From Elusimicrobiaceae bacterium (lineage in GTDB: Bacteria; Elusimicrobiota; Elusimicrobia; Elusimicrobiales; Elusimicrobiaceae): a stretch of 64,000 bases of DNA. The notes beneath the pieces are model-generated. The model was not told where the DNA came from. It saw only the letters and a list, made by a program, of their open reading frames with translations, and searched no databases. The stretch spans positions 1 to 64,000 of the forward strand of contig JAFUJU010000013.1 of the NCBI GenBank assembly GCA_017468055.1, read 5' to 3'. Positions 7,988-14,644 of the stretch are shown here, one piece after another. The position numbers and the translations under genes were made by a program. Each line of letters opens with the position of its first letter. Within the stretch, counting starts at the first letter, position 1.

Positions 7988-8024
7988 TACAAAAATCCCG
8001 CCTTTTGCAAGGCGGGATTTTTTT
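7987..8024 (+). terminator. Rho-independent terminator, copy 2 of an identical pair
   Basis: Same stem-loop and T-run as at 6268-6305. It lies between the ECF module and the convergent CCA-type gene, and the symmetric A/T tracts could serve both strands. Confidence 0.92.
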
Positions 8025-8037
8025 GAAAGTACACAGA

Positions 8038-9135
8038 CTACTTCAAGAAGCTCAAGGCCTGATCTCTATTTGCAATTCTCCCCGCCCATTGCAATTTGCA
8101 AAAGCGGTCCATCGCAGAAGAAATTTTCCGTCCGCTCAGGCCCATATCGCGCAACTCACGCCCCTTCACAAAACACGGCTGTAAGGCCGTGCGTTTCAAA
8201 CCGGGACATACGGCACGAATGACCATTTCTTGAAGCTCCGACAAGGCCGCCATGGGTGACTTTTGGCTATCTACCACACTCCACGCGCCCATCAATTCAT
8301 GCGTTAATTCTTTCGGCAAATGCAAGCTAAGCAAAAACTCCGGCCCGCTGGCACCCAACAAACACGCACAAATGCCCAGTTTAGCTTCTATGCTTTTGCC
8401 TTTTAAGATCGTATCGTTCCATTTCAGGCCCGGATAAATAAAAGGCAACAGTTCATATTGTTCCAACAGGGCAAACACTTCCGGCAATTTTTTCTCTTCC
8501 AATATTTTAACGAACTCTTGGCGCACACGCTCACGAGAGAGAATAAACGGATATTCCTCTCTGGAGGCATCGCTCATCAGTTGGGCGGTTTTCCGGTCAA
8601 TCTTCCATCCGAAACGTCCCGCAAAACGGGCGGCACGGTATAAACGTGTCGGGTCATCGGAAAAGCTTTTGTCGTGCAAAATCTTCACAACGCCGCTATC
8701 AATGGCCTTTTTCGCTCCGAACGGATCGTAAGACGCGCCAAAATTTTTAGGCAAAATACTCAGCGCCCATGCATTGGCCGTAAAATCCCTTCTGAATAAG
8801 TCATCTTTGATATTGGAAAATGTAACTTGCGGCAAAGCCCCCGGACGGGTGTAATGCTCTTTACGGGCTTGCACTAAGTCCAGCTTCAAGCCGTCTGCCA
8901 AAGTTACACGGTAGGTATTAAACTGGGAAAATTTATGTTTTTCCCCGCCCCACGTTCGCACACAAAATCCGGCTACGGATTCCGGCGATCCTTCAAACGT
9001 AAGGTCTATGTCTTTTGTGTCTTTTTTCAAGTAGAAGTCTCGGACAGCTCCTCCCACTACCCAAGCCTTCAATCCTAATTTATCGGCATATCTGCCGATG
9101 GTTTGCAACAATTCTTTGTGTTTTCTCGGTATCAT
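8038..9135 (-). CDS. cca: CCA tRNA nucleotidyltransferase / poly(A) polymerase family protein
   Basis: 365 residues. The class II nucleotidyltransferase head is clear: AWVVGGAVRDFYL (GGxVRD), then KDIDLTFEG (the DxD metal ligands), RRDFTANAWALS, and the RNA/nucleotide-binding DDPTRLYRAARFAGRFGW. The enzyme adds or repairs the 3' CCA of tRNAs; three of the four tRNA genes here lack an encoded CCA, so such an activity is needed. No HD phosphohydrolase motif was noticed. It overlaps the upstream CpXC gene by 4 bases. Poly(A) polymerase cannot be excluded from sequence alone. Confidence 0.88.
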   Translation of the reverse strand: MIPRKHKELLQTIGRYADKLGLKAWVVGGAVRDFYLKKDTKDIDLTFEGSPESVAGFCVRTWGGEKHKFSQFNTYRVTLADGLKLDLVQARKEHYTRPGALPQVTFSNIKDDLFRRDFTANAWALSILPKNFGASYDPFGAKKAIDSGVVKILHDKSFSDDPTRLYRAARFAGRFGWKIDRKTAQLMSDASREEYPFILSRERVRQEFVKILEEKKLPEVFALLEQYELLPFIYPGLKWNDTILKGKSIEAKLGICACLLGASGPEFLLSLHLPKELTHELMGAWSVVDSQKSPMAALSELQEMVIRAVCPGLKRTALQPCFVKGRELRDMGLSGRKISSAMDRFCKLQWAGRIANRDQALSFLK

Positions 9136-9773
9136 AATACTTCGGGCGCTTGCGCGCCGCCCCCTTCTTCCATTTTATCTGCAAAGTGTTTAAGCAACGG
9201 GCTCTTTAGTCCCGACTTAAGCACCTTGCGGGCAGAACCGGCATAACTAGCCGCCGTTTCATCTGTCCCAGCCGCCGTGTACAAAGGGAACCCCCGTTCC
9301 CGCGCCCATTCGGGCTTAAGCCGCGCGACTTTAAGTCCCAACGCGGCAGCGGCAGCTGCAATGGCTTCTGACTCATCGGTACGTTGTTGTTCTTTCTCTA
9401 CCACCTCCTTTAGCTCCTCCAGACCAAACACGCACATTGGTCCAAAGTCCAGATTTAACTGCTTAAAAACGGTGTCACGCAGCTGCTCATAATCGTGCTG
9501 CATTTTGGCAAGCAGTTCCCTTTTATCTTGCTGATTTTTGTCCGAGAAAACAAAAATCAACAGGCTTGCCTGTTCGTCCAAGTAAACAAAGTCATTTTCG
9601 CCGTGGAAGAATGTACTGCAATGGGGGCAGCAGAACAAATTAAGCTCTCCTCCCAAGACGGCGTCTTTGAGTTCGGGGTTTGGGGTAACGTTGACGAACG
9701 TCCACTGATCTGCGTCAAAAGACTCAGCGCAGTTGGGGCAAGTCAGGGTTTGGTTTAACTTAATCGACCTCAT
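9132..9773 (-). CDS. CpXC-domain protein
   Basis: A 213-residue protein whose N-terminal half has paired cysteines in LTCPNCAESFD (about residues 9-14) and LFCCPHCSTFFHGENDF (about 43-48), the CpXC pattern, likely a zinc site. The rest is helical and charged (YEQLRDTVFKQL, GLEELKEVVEKEQQR). The start at 9773 is chosen because the cysteine motif begins just after it; the longer reading adds a hydrophobic stretch with no support. It is translationally coupled to the CCA-type gene. The function of the family is not established. Confidence 0.75.
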   Translation of the reverse strand: MRSIKLNQTLTCPNCAESFDADQWTFVNVTPNPELKDAVLGGELNLFCCPHCSTFFHGENDFVYLDEQASLLIFVFSDKNQQDKRELLAKMQHDYEQLRDTVFKQLNLDFGPMCVFGLEELKEVVEKEQQRTDESEAIAAAAAALGLKVARLKPEWARERGFPLYTAAGTDETAASYAGSARKVLKSGLKSPLLKHFADKMEEGGGAQAPEVL

Positions 9774-9827
9774 ACATAATTTATACAAAAAATGAAAAAA
9801 CATGAAAATATTTTTTTTAAAAATTTG

Positions 9828-9870
9828 GACCTATTTTTTTTATAGGTCTTGCTAATTAAAAACAGCAAGG
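9828..9870. other. Two adjacent small inverted repeats
   Basis: GACCTAT-TTTTTT-ATAGGTC (about 9828-9848) followed at once by CTTGCT-AATTAAAAAC-AGCAAG (about 9848-9869). They lie between the divergently placed CpXC gene and the tRNA-Arg promoter; either terminators or operator-like sites. Confidence 0.35.
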
Positions 9871-9888
9871 TAGAGTGCATGAAAAAAA

Positions 9889-9900
9889 TGCTAGAATAAA
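9889..9900 (+). promoter_or_regulatory. Extended -10 of tRNA-Arg(UCG)
   Basis: ATGCTAGAATAA, the TGCTAnAAT form, about 45 bases before the tRNA. Confidence 0.5.
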
Positions 9901-9941
9901 TGCGGCCTTTTTTGGTTCTTTTCTGATTTTTGGATTTTTAC

Positions 9942-10014
9942 GCCCCGTTAGCTCAACTGGATAGAGTACCGGTCTTCGGAACCGGTGGTTCGGGTTCGAA
10001 TCCCGCACGGGGCA
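9942..10014 (+). tRNA. tRNA-Arg (anticodon UCG)
   Basis: 73 bases. Acceptor GCCCCGT/ACGGGGC, D-arm GCTC-GAGT, anticodon stem CCGGT/ACCGG with loop CTTCGGA giving UCG, T-arm CGGGTTCGAATCCCG. CCA not encoded. It reads CGA codons (and others by wobble). Confidence 0.95.
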
Positions 10015-10067
10015 AATTTTTTTGAAAAACCTTTTTCCCACTAAAACCGCGAGGTCCGGCCCGAAGG

Positions 10068-10124
10068 CATTTTGAGTCAACAAAATGACCGTAGGGGAAT
10101 CCCATGCGGGGAGAGTTACTCAAA
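10068..10124 (+). other. Candidate structured RNA element
   Basis: A perfect 7-bp hairpin CATTTTG-AGTCAA-CAAAATG (10068-10087) is followed by CCGTA/TGCGG (10089-10109) around GGGGAATCCC; alternatively TTTGAGT (10071-10077) pairs with ACTCAAA (10118-10124). The two folds are mutually exclusive, which is suggestive of a switch, but no known class fits. Confidence 0.3.
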
Positions 10125-10293
10125 CATACAAAACAGTTTTCCCTAAAAAGCAGGTATTTTGACTGCGTTTACAAGATTGGCACGCAACGGAAAAAGCAGT
10201 GTCGTTCGCAACAAATGAAAATCTAGCGTTACACTATTCTGATTTTTCAGATTTGAAAGTTTTTTGTGTCGCCAGTTACCCGAGGCAAGTACT

Positions 10294-10346
10294 GTTAGGT
10301 ACGGCACTGGCAAGGCGGAGGCAAGAAACTCAAATGTGGAAAATGG
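10294..10346 (+). repeat. Interspersed intergenic repeat, copy A
   Basis: GTTAGGTACGGCACTGGCAAGG ... CAAATGTGGAAAATG (described by ends) matches copy B at 13966-14018 (GTCAGGTACGGC, GGCAAG, CAAATGTGGAAA). Shared core GGTACGGC-GGCAAG-CAAATGTGGAAA. Confidence 0.65.
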
Positions 10347-10382
10347 TTTGCCCACAAACAACCCAGCACCTGAAAAAGCCGT

Positions 10383-11093
10383 TTATTTCCCCATATATAT
10401 CTTTTTCTGCTCGGGGGTCAGTTTTTCAATGCTATACCTCAGCATTGTACGTGGCATACGCGCGGCGTACTTATCCAAAAAATCCCGCAAAATGCGCTCA
10501 TCTTTTTTGCCCACTTCGCGTAAGAGCCACCCGGTGGCCTTGTGCATTAAATCATGCTGATGTGTGAAAAATTTCTCCGCCAGCGCAATCGTCGGCCCAT
10601 ATTCCCCCCGCTTTACAAAATACATTGTACTTACGACAGCGGCACGTTGCTCCCATAAGTTCTCGCTTTGTGCTAATTTAAACAAAAGCCCCCTATCCTT
10701 TTTATCAGCCAAATAAGCCCCTATTATTTTGTACGCGGAAATATCAATCAAATCCCAATTATTCGCGCGCGGCAAATGAGCCACATAAAAATCAAAAATC
10801 TTTTTTTGTTCGCCCGCGGTCTTGGCTTTTTCAAACTTTGCCACCAATATAAGCACCGCACACGCGCGCGCCTCATGCCAAACAGAGGCGTATAGTTTTT
10901 CCAAATCAGCCCACTCTGCACGCGCGAAAAATTCTTTCACCACACGTCTTGTTTGCGGTAACGTCACCCCCAAAAAGCGGTCTCCCTCGCCGTACTGGCC
11001 TTGCCCTGTTTTAAAAAAACGCAGTTGAACGGAGGCTGTTTTCGGGTCGGACAAATCTTGAAGTTTTTGCAAAATAACGTCGGCTATGATCAT
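10383..11093 (-). CDS. alkD: DNA alkylation repair enzyme, AlkD-like HEAT-repeat glycosylase
   Basis: A 236-residue all-helical protein. Recognisable AlkD landmarks are GVTLPQTRRV, LYASVWHEARACAVLIL, NNWDLIDISAYKIIG (with the catalytic-region Trp-Asp), LWEQRAAVVSTMYFVKRGEY and HDLMHKATGWLLREVGKKD. The family removes bulky or cationic alkylated bases (3-methyladenine, 7-methylguanine) without base flipping. TTACAAT (minus strand, 11100-11105) lies about 6 bases before the ATG, so the message may be leaderless. Single gene. Confidence 0.88.
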   Translation of the reverse strand: MIIADVILQKLQDLSDPKTASVQLRFFKTGQGQYGEGDRFLGVTLPQTRRVVKEFFARAEWADLEKLYASVWHEARACAVLILVAKFEKAKTAGEQKKIFDFYVAHLPRANNWDLIDISAYKIIGAYLADKKDRGLLFKLAQSENLWEQRAAVVSTMYFVKRGEYGPTIALAEKFFTHQHDLMHKATGWLLREVGKKDERILRDFLDKYAARMPRTMLRYSIEKLTPEQKKIYMGK

Positions 11094-11140
11094 GAAATTA
11101 TTGTAACATTTTCCCCGCCCCTATTCTGAGTGCAGAAAAT

Positions 11141-11150
11141 TTGCTAGAAT
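11141..11150 (+). promoter_or_regulatory. Extended -10 of yebC
   Basis: TTGCTAGAAT, 34 bases before the ATG, with AAGGAG as the ribosome site at about 11170. No strong -35. Confidence 0.55.
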
Positions 11151-11183
11151 AAAGTATCTAATCTTGCAGTAAGGAGCGTACCC

Positions 11184-11939
11184 ATGGGTGGACATTCGCA
11201 TTGGGCCGGTATTAAACACAAAAAAGCCCTCGTTGATGCCAAAAAAGGCAAAGTATTTACCAAAATTTTAAGAGAAATCACCATCGCTGCCAAAATGAGC
11301 GGCGGCAACCCTGACCAAAACCCCCGCTTGAGAAAAGCGATGGACGATGCCCGCGCGGCTAACATGCCGTCTGACAACGTCAAACGCGCTATCATGAAAG
11401 GTACGGGCCAATTGCCGGGTGTTTCTTACGAAGAAATCACCTACGAAGGTTACGGCCCGGGCTCTACGGCTGTTATTGTGGAATGCACCACCGATAACAA
11501 AAACCGCACCTTCGCCGAAATCCGCAAAATTTTCACCAGCCGCGGCGGCTCTATCGGCACGTCCGGTTGTGTGTCTTATATGTTCAAAAGCAAAGGCGTC
11601 ATTGTAATTAACAAAGATGCTATCGGCGAAGAAGAACTGATGGACTTGGCCTTAGAAGCAGGCGCCGAAGATGTGCGCACCGAAGGCGATGTGTACGAAG
11701 TGCTCACCGCACCCGATGCCTCTTTTGACGAAGTGAAAAAAGCCATTGAAGCCAAAGGTATCACCCCGGAATCTGCCGAGCTTACCAAACTGCCCGACAC
11801 CGAAGTGAACATCAGTGACGAGCATACGGCCGAATCTTTGATGAAGATGATGGACGAACTCGACGATCACGACGATACCAAAAACGTCTATTCCAACTAT
11901 AATATCCCCGACGATATTATGGCAAAACTGGACAAATAA
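11184..11939 (+). CDS. yebC: YebC/PmpR family protein
   Basis: 251 residues opening MGGHSHWAGIKHKKALVDAK, the family hallmark, with GGNPDQNPRLRKAM, NMPSDNVKRAIMKG, YEGYGPGSTAVIVE, NRTFAEIRKIF and GGSIGTSGCVSYMF. YebC proteins were annotated as transcription regulators and are now linked also to translation of proline-rich stretches. The position before ruvC matches the common yebC-ruvC-ruvA-ruvB order. Confidence 0.93.
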   Translation: MGGHSHWAGIKHKKALVDAKKGKVFTKILREITIAAKMSGGNPDQNPRLRKAMDDARAANMPSDNVKRAIMKGTGQLPGVSYEEITYEGYGPGSTAVIVECTTDNKNRTFAEIRKIFTSRGGSIGTSGCVSYMFKSKGVIVINKDAIGEEELMDLALEAGAEDVRTEGDVYEVLTAPDASFDEVKKAIEAKGITPESAELTKLPDTEVNISDEHTAESLMKMMDELDDHDDTKNVYSNYNIPDDIMAKLDK

Positions 11940-11959
11940 GATTTACTCAACAACTTAGC

Positions 11960-11992
11960 ACCGCCCGCGACCGTAAGGAAACGGGCGGTTTG
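11960..11992 (+). terminator. Hairpin between yebC and ruvC
   Basis: ACCGCCCG / CGGGCGGT stem followed by TTGTTT. Either a weak terminator or an attenuator in front of ruvC, which starts 15 bases on. Confidence 0.6.
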
Positions 11993-12006
11993 TTTAAGAA
12001 GAAAAT

Positions 12007-12579
12007 ATGAATCAAAAATCCTCTATCGTTTTAGGCATAGACCCCGGTTTGGACCGTACCGGTTGGGCCGTGGTCAGCCGTGATACCCGCGCCAAGCTGG
12101 GTTTAGTGGCGTGCGGACTGATTCATACGGAAGCAGGGCAAGATTTACCCGTGCGCTTGAATTACATTTACGGGCAACTGCAGAAAATATTAGTCCGGTA
12201 CAAACCCGATCAAGTGGCCATGGAGCAAAACTTCTTCTTAAAACGCGCTATCACTATGGCTAATACCGTTATGACACGCGGAGTGATTATATTGGCTTGT
12301 GAGCAAGCAGGGAAAAACATCTCTTTCTATCCTCCCAAGCGGGTCAAAATGCAACTGCGCGGTTCGGGCGCGGCAGACAAAAAACAAGTGCAACGCATGG
12401 TACAGCTGACCTTAAATTTAGACAAAGCCCCCTCACCCGATGATGTGGCCGACGCGGTGGCCATTGCCATCTGCCATCAAAAAACGGCTCCTTTAACGCA
12501 ACAAATGAATGTACAAGCCGCCTTTTTGGCAAAAATAAAGGCGGCCAAAGCCGCCCAAATAAAGAAGTTCGGGAAATAG
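12007..12579 (+). CDS. ruvC: Crossover junction endodeoxyribonuclease RuvC
   Basis: 190 residues. LGIDPGLDRTGWAVV carries the first catalytic Asp; VAMEQNFFLKRA the Glu; and PSPDDVADAVAIAICH the two C-terminal Asp residues. It resolves Holliday junctions together with RuvAB. The C-terminus is somewhat longer than usual. A prepilin gene on the other strand ends 1 base after the ruvC stop, so ruvC is cut off from ruvA by two inverted prepilin genes. Confidence 0.94.
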   Translation: MNQKSSIVLGIDPGLDRTGWAVVSRDTRAKLGLVACGLIHTEAGQDLPVRLNYIYGQLQKILVRYKPDQVAMEQNFFLKRAITMANTVMTRGVIILACEQAGKNISFYPPKRVKMQLRGSGAADKKQVQRMVQLTLNLDKAPSPDDVADAVAIAICHQKTAPLTQQMNVQAAFLAKIKAAKAAQIKKFGK

Positions 12580-12580
12580 A

Positions 12581-13051
12581 TTAAAACTCCTCTCCGCTTT
12601 TCACGCCAAAATAGTTTTGGCATTTTTCACCGATACAACAACGGCAGACGGTTTGTCCGTTTTCTAAGAAATAGCCTAGCTTTGTTCCATACTCAACACC
12701 AGAAGTCCCCACATCCTTTCTTTCTGCACCAAGAGAAAAAGAACACCCTGATGTATGACAGCCGTCAACAGTACCACAAGAACAAAGAGAGACCGATGAG
12801 CTTATATCCCAATTTTTAAGCACGGGAACCTCTATATCGAGCGCCGAAGAATAGCCCATACTTGGTTCGTACACTCCATTCGCCATAAAATAAACATTCT
12901 CCGCATCAGCAACAGCTTTAGCCGTCGTCAAAGCCTCCACTCCTTTGGCTCTATCTACCGATTTTTGATACTGTGGCAGAGCCACTGAAGACAAAATTCC
13001 AATGATTAGCACGACTATCAATAGTTCAATGAGCGTAAAACCTTTTTTCAT
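12581..13051 (-). CDS. Type IV pilin-like prepilin (paralogue 1)
   Basis: 156 residues starting MKKGFTLIELLIVVLIIGIL: a very short leader, prepilin peptidase site G|F and Glu at +5, then the hydrophobic helix. It continues ALPQYQKSVDRAKGVEAL, the usual conserved N-terminal helix, and a variable C-terminal domain rich in Cys (CSCGTVDGCHTSGC, CRCCIGEKCQNYFG). The ending GQTVCRCC-GEKCQN-FGV is shared with the neighbouring paralogue, so the pair arose by duplication. AAAGGAG lies upstream of the ATG. It is exported to the pilus/pseudopilus machinery; adhesion or uptake roles are guesses. Confidence 0.9.
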   Translation of the reverse strand: MKKGFTLIELLIVVLIIGILSSVALPQYQKSVDRAKGVEALTTAKAVADAENVYFMANGVYEPSMGYSSALDIEVPVLKNWDISSSVSLCSCGTVDGCHTSGCSFSLGAERKDVGTSGVEYGTKLGYFLENGQTVCRCCIGEKCQNYFGVKSGEEF

Positions 13052-13124
13052 TTTTCTCTCCTTTTATACGTCTTTAAGCTTAACCAAACAGCCTTTAAGA
13101 TTCGGGTCTGCAAACAACACCGAA

Positions 13125-13153
13125 ATTGTAGCAAAAAAAAAAAAACAAGTCAA
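13125..13153 (-). promoter_or_regulatory. Prepilin promoter P1: poly-T spacer of 13
   Basis: On the minus strand: TTGACT (-35), TG, 13 T, GC, TACAAT (-10). Spacer 17 bases. Upstream lies the TTCCGTCGGGAAAGTGCCC box shared with the other prepilin promoters. Leader to the ATG is about 67 bases. Confidence 0.85.
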
Positions 13154-13192
13154 GAGGTAGGGCACTTTCCCGACGGAAGAGCCCCACAAAAA

Positions 13193-13224
13193 AACGGCCT
13201 TTCCTTAAACAGAAAAGGCCGGTA
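13193..13224 (-). terminator. Terminator of prepilin paralogue 2
   Basis: CGGCCTTT / AAAGGCCG stem with T-runs on the exit side of the minus strand (ACGGCC flanked by GTTTTTTT). Confidence 0.75.
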
Positions 13225-13249
13225 AAAAATCAATAATGCTAGTAAAATG

Positions 13250-13765
13250 CTACGGAAGTTTTTCTCCGTTATCTACACCAAAGAAGTTTTGGCATTTCTC
13301 ACCGGAACAACATCGACAAACGGTTTGTCCATTTTTTAGGTAATAGGATAAAGCAATATTATTATAACGACTGCCTACATCCAATACATGAAAAGCACAG
13401 CCCGAGTTACTGCATCCACCGTCTGGGCTTACACTTTCACAATTACAAGAATGTCCACCGGTACCTATATACCAATCTTCTGAATTAGGCATATCTATAT
13501 GTAAAGAAGAAAAGTCCTGATGTGCAATACTGGCTTCATAATGACCATTTGCCATAAAATAAACATTTTCCGCATCTGCTATGGCCTTTCCAAAGGTTAA
13601 TGCTTCTACCCCTTTGGAACGGTCTACCGCTTTTTGATATTTGGGCAAAGCCACAGAAGATAAGATACCGATGATGAGTACGACAACTAATAGTTCAATC
13701 AGCGTGAAACCTGCAGAAAGAGGACCACGCTTGGCCGGGTAGCCAAACTGTTTTTTCAAGTTCAT
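13250..13765 (-). CDS. Type IV pilin-like prepilin (paralogue 2, long leader)
   Basis: 171 residues. The leader MNLKKQFGYPAKRGPLSAG precedes FTLIELLVVVLIIGIL, giving a 19-residue basic leader instead of the four residues of paralogue 1. Mature part: ALPKYQKAVDRSKGVEAL, then DAENVYFMANGHYE and a Cys-rich end (CRCCSGEKCQNFFG) matching paralogue 1. The leader, first helix and 5' region are nearly identical in DNA to the prepilin at 58841-59398, while the C-terminal halves differ completely, pointing to 5'-end exchange. Confidence 0.9.
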   Translation of the reverse strand: MNLKKQFGYPAKRGPLSAGFTLIELLVVVLIIGILSSVALPKYQKAVDRSKGVEALTFGKAIADAENVYFMANGHYEASIAHQDFSSLHIDMPNSEDWYIGTGGHSCNCESVSPDGGCSNSGCAFHVLDVGSRYNNIALSYYLKNGQTVCRCCSGEKCQNFFGVDNGEKLP

Positions 13766-13903
13766 AGTTTATTCTCCTTGCGATCCTCATTTATATTTTA
13801 CCTTAAATGAGCGTAAAAGGCCACTAAACAGCTTAAAACAACAAAAATGACTTTTTACTTAGGAAACGCAGGAAAATTGTAGCAAAAAAAAAAAACAAGT
13901 CAA
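13683..13903 (-). repeat. Duplicated prepilin promoter-leader-start unit, copy A
   Basis: About 220 bases covering promoter, untranslated leader and first ~28 codons, nearly identical to 59316-59535 (offset about 45.6 kb). The only obvious length change is one base in the poly-T run (12 against 11). Confidence 0.85.
13876..13903 (-). promoter_or_regulatory. Prepilin promoter P2: poly-T spacer of 12
   Basis: Minus strand: TTGACT, TG, 12 T, GC, TACAAT; spacer 16 bases. The leader of about 105 bases is nearly identical to that of P5. Confidence 0.85.
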
Positions 13904-13965
13904 GGGGTGGCGCACTTTCCCGACGGAAACGACCCATCAAAAAACAACTTTCCTTTTCGTCATGC

Positions 13966-14018
13966 CGTCAGGTACGGCGCAGGCAAGACGATGCACAATA
14001 AACCAAATGTGGAAATAT
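13966..14018 (+). repeat. Interspersed intergenic repeat, copy B
   Basis: GTCAGGTACGGCGCAGGCAAG to CAAATGTGGAAATATG (ends given). It matches copy A at 10294-10346 and ends directly at the ruvA promoter. Confidence 0.65.
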
Positions 14019-14026
14019 GCTAAAAT
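14017..14026 (+). promoter_or_regulatory. Extended -10 of ruvA, close to the ATG
   Basis: TATGCTAAAAT with TAAAAT at 14021-14026; the ruvA ATG is at 14033, so transcription would start at or next to the start codon (leaderless). Confidence 0.5.
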
Positions 14027-14032
14027 AACCCT

Positions 14033-14644
14033 ATGATTGCATACTTAAAAGGCCAAATTTTAGAAGTACGCGAAGAAAGTGCCATTATCGTCTGTGGAGG
14101 TGTAGGCTACGAAGTGAACCTCGCCAAAGGCTCTGCCCAAGAGCTGGAAACCGGACGGGAAGCCGCCCTCTATATTGCAGAGTCCATTTCCCCCTATGAC
14201 GGAACGGTACTGTACGGATTTTTATCCAAAGAAGACAAAGAGCTTTGGACCTTATTCAAAAGTGCTATTCCCAATACAGGCGCTAAAAAAGCCTTGGAGT
14301 ATTTAAATAAAGCCTTACGCTCTGTGGCGGACTTTCATAATGCAATTATCAAACGAGACCCGAAAATTTTAACGGGCATTTTTGGTTTTACATCTAAAAC
14401 TGCAGAAAAACTGATTAATTCCTTAAAAGATAAAATGGATGCCATTACTGTACAGGGTGCAAGTAAAATTAAGGTACTGGACGAAGCCCCCTACATGAGC
14501 GGCGTGCTGGAGGCCTTAACGGCTTTGGGCTATTCTGCCCCCGAAAGCCGCCGTGCTATTGAACAGCTTTATCAAGAAGGCATCAATCCCAACGATCCGA
14601 TTGAACATATTATTAAAGAAGCTTTACGGGTACTGAAAAAATGA
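14033..14644 (+). CDS. ruvA: Holliday junction branch migration protein RuvA
   Basis: 203 residues. The N-terminal OB-fold is clear (MIAYLKGQILEV, GVGYEVNLA, YGFLSKEDKELWTLFKS). The helix-hairpin-helix segments are altered: PNTGAKKALEYL and GIFGFTSKTAEKLI in place of the Gly-rich GVGPKLAL and GIGKKTAERL. The C-terminal domain (LEALTALGYSAPESRRAIEQL) that contacts RuvB is present. The stop overlaps ruvB by ATGA. No ribosome site is seen, in line with a leaderless start. Confidence 0.92.
   Translation: MIAYLKGQILEVREESAIIVCGGVGYEVNLAKGSAQELETGREAALYIAESISPYDGTVLYGFLSKEDKELWTLFKSAIPNTGAKKALEYLNKALRSVADFHNAIIKRDPKILTGIFGFTSKTAEKLINSLKDKMDAITVQGASKIKVLDEAPYMSGVLEALTALGYSAPESRRAIEQLYQEGINPNDPIEHIIKEALRVLKK

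Larger units (their letters stand above)
10015..10382. other. 368-base intergenic region without a credible gene
   Basis: Lies between tRNA-Arg and the 3' end of the AlkD gene. It holds a candidate structured RNA (10068-10124) and one copy of an interspersed repeat (10294-10346). The open frames crossing it lack ribosome sites and family resemblance. The central part (10130-10290) shows nothing I can name. Confidence 0.6.

Noticed and set aside
9856-10083. Minus-strand open frame with CPVRDSNPNHRFRRP
   Set aside because: It is the antisense of tRNA-Arg(UCG), a well-known false protein.
10143-10567. Open frames in the intergenic region after tRNA-Arg and into alkD
   Set aside because: No ribosome site, no family resemblance; part is antisense of alkD and part is the interspersed repeat.
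13125-13175. Sigma-54 promoter for the prepilins
   Set aside because: GTGCCC is near, but no GG-N10-GC arrangement with the right spacing; the sigma-70 elements are much better.
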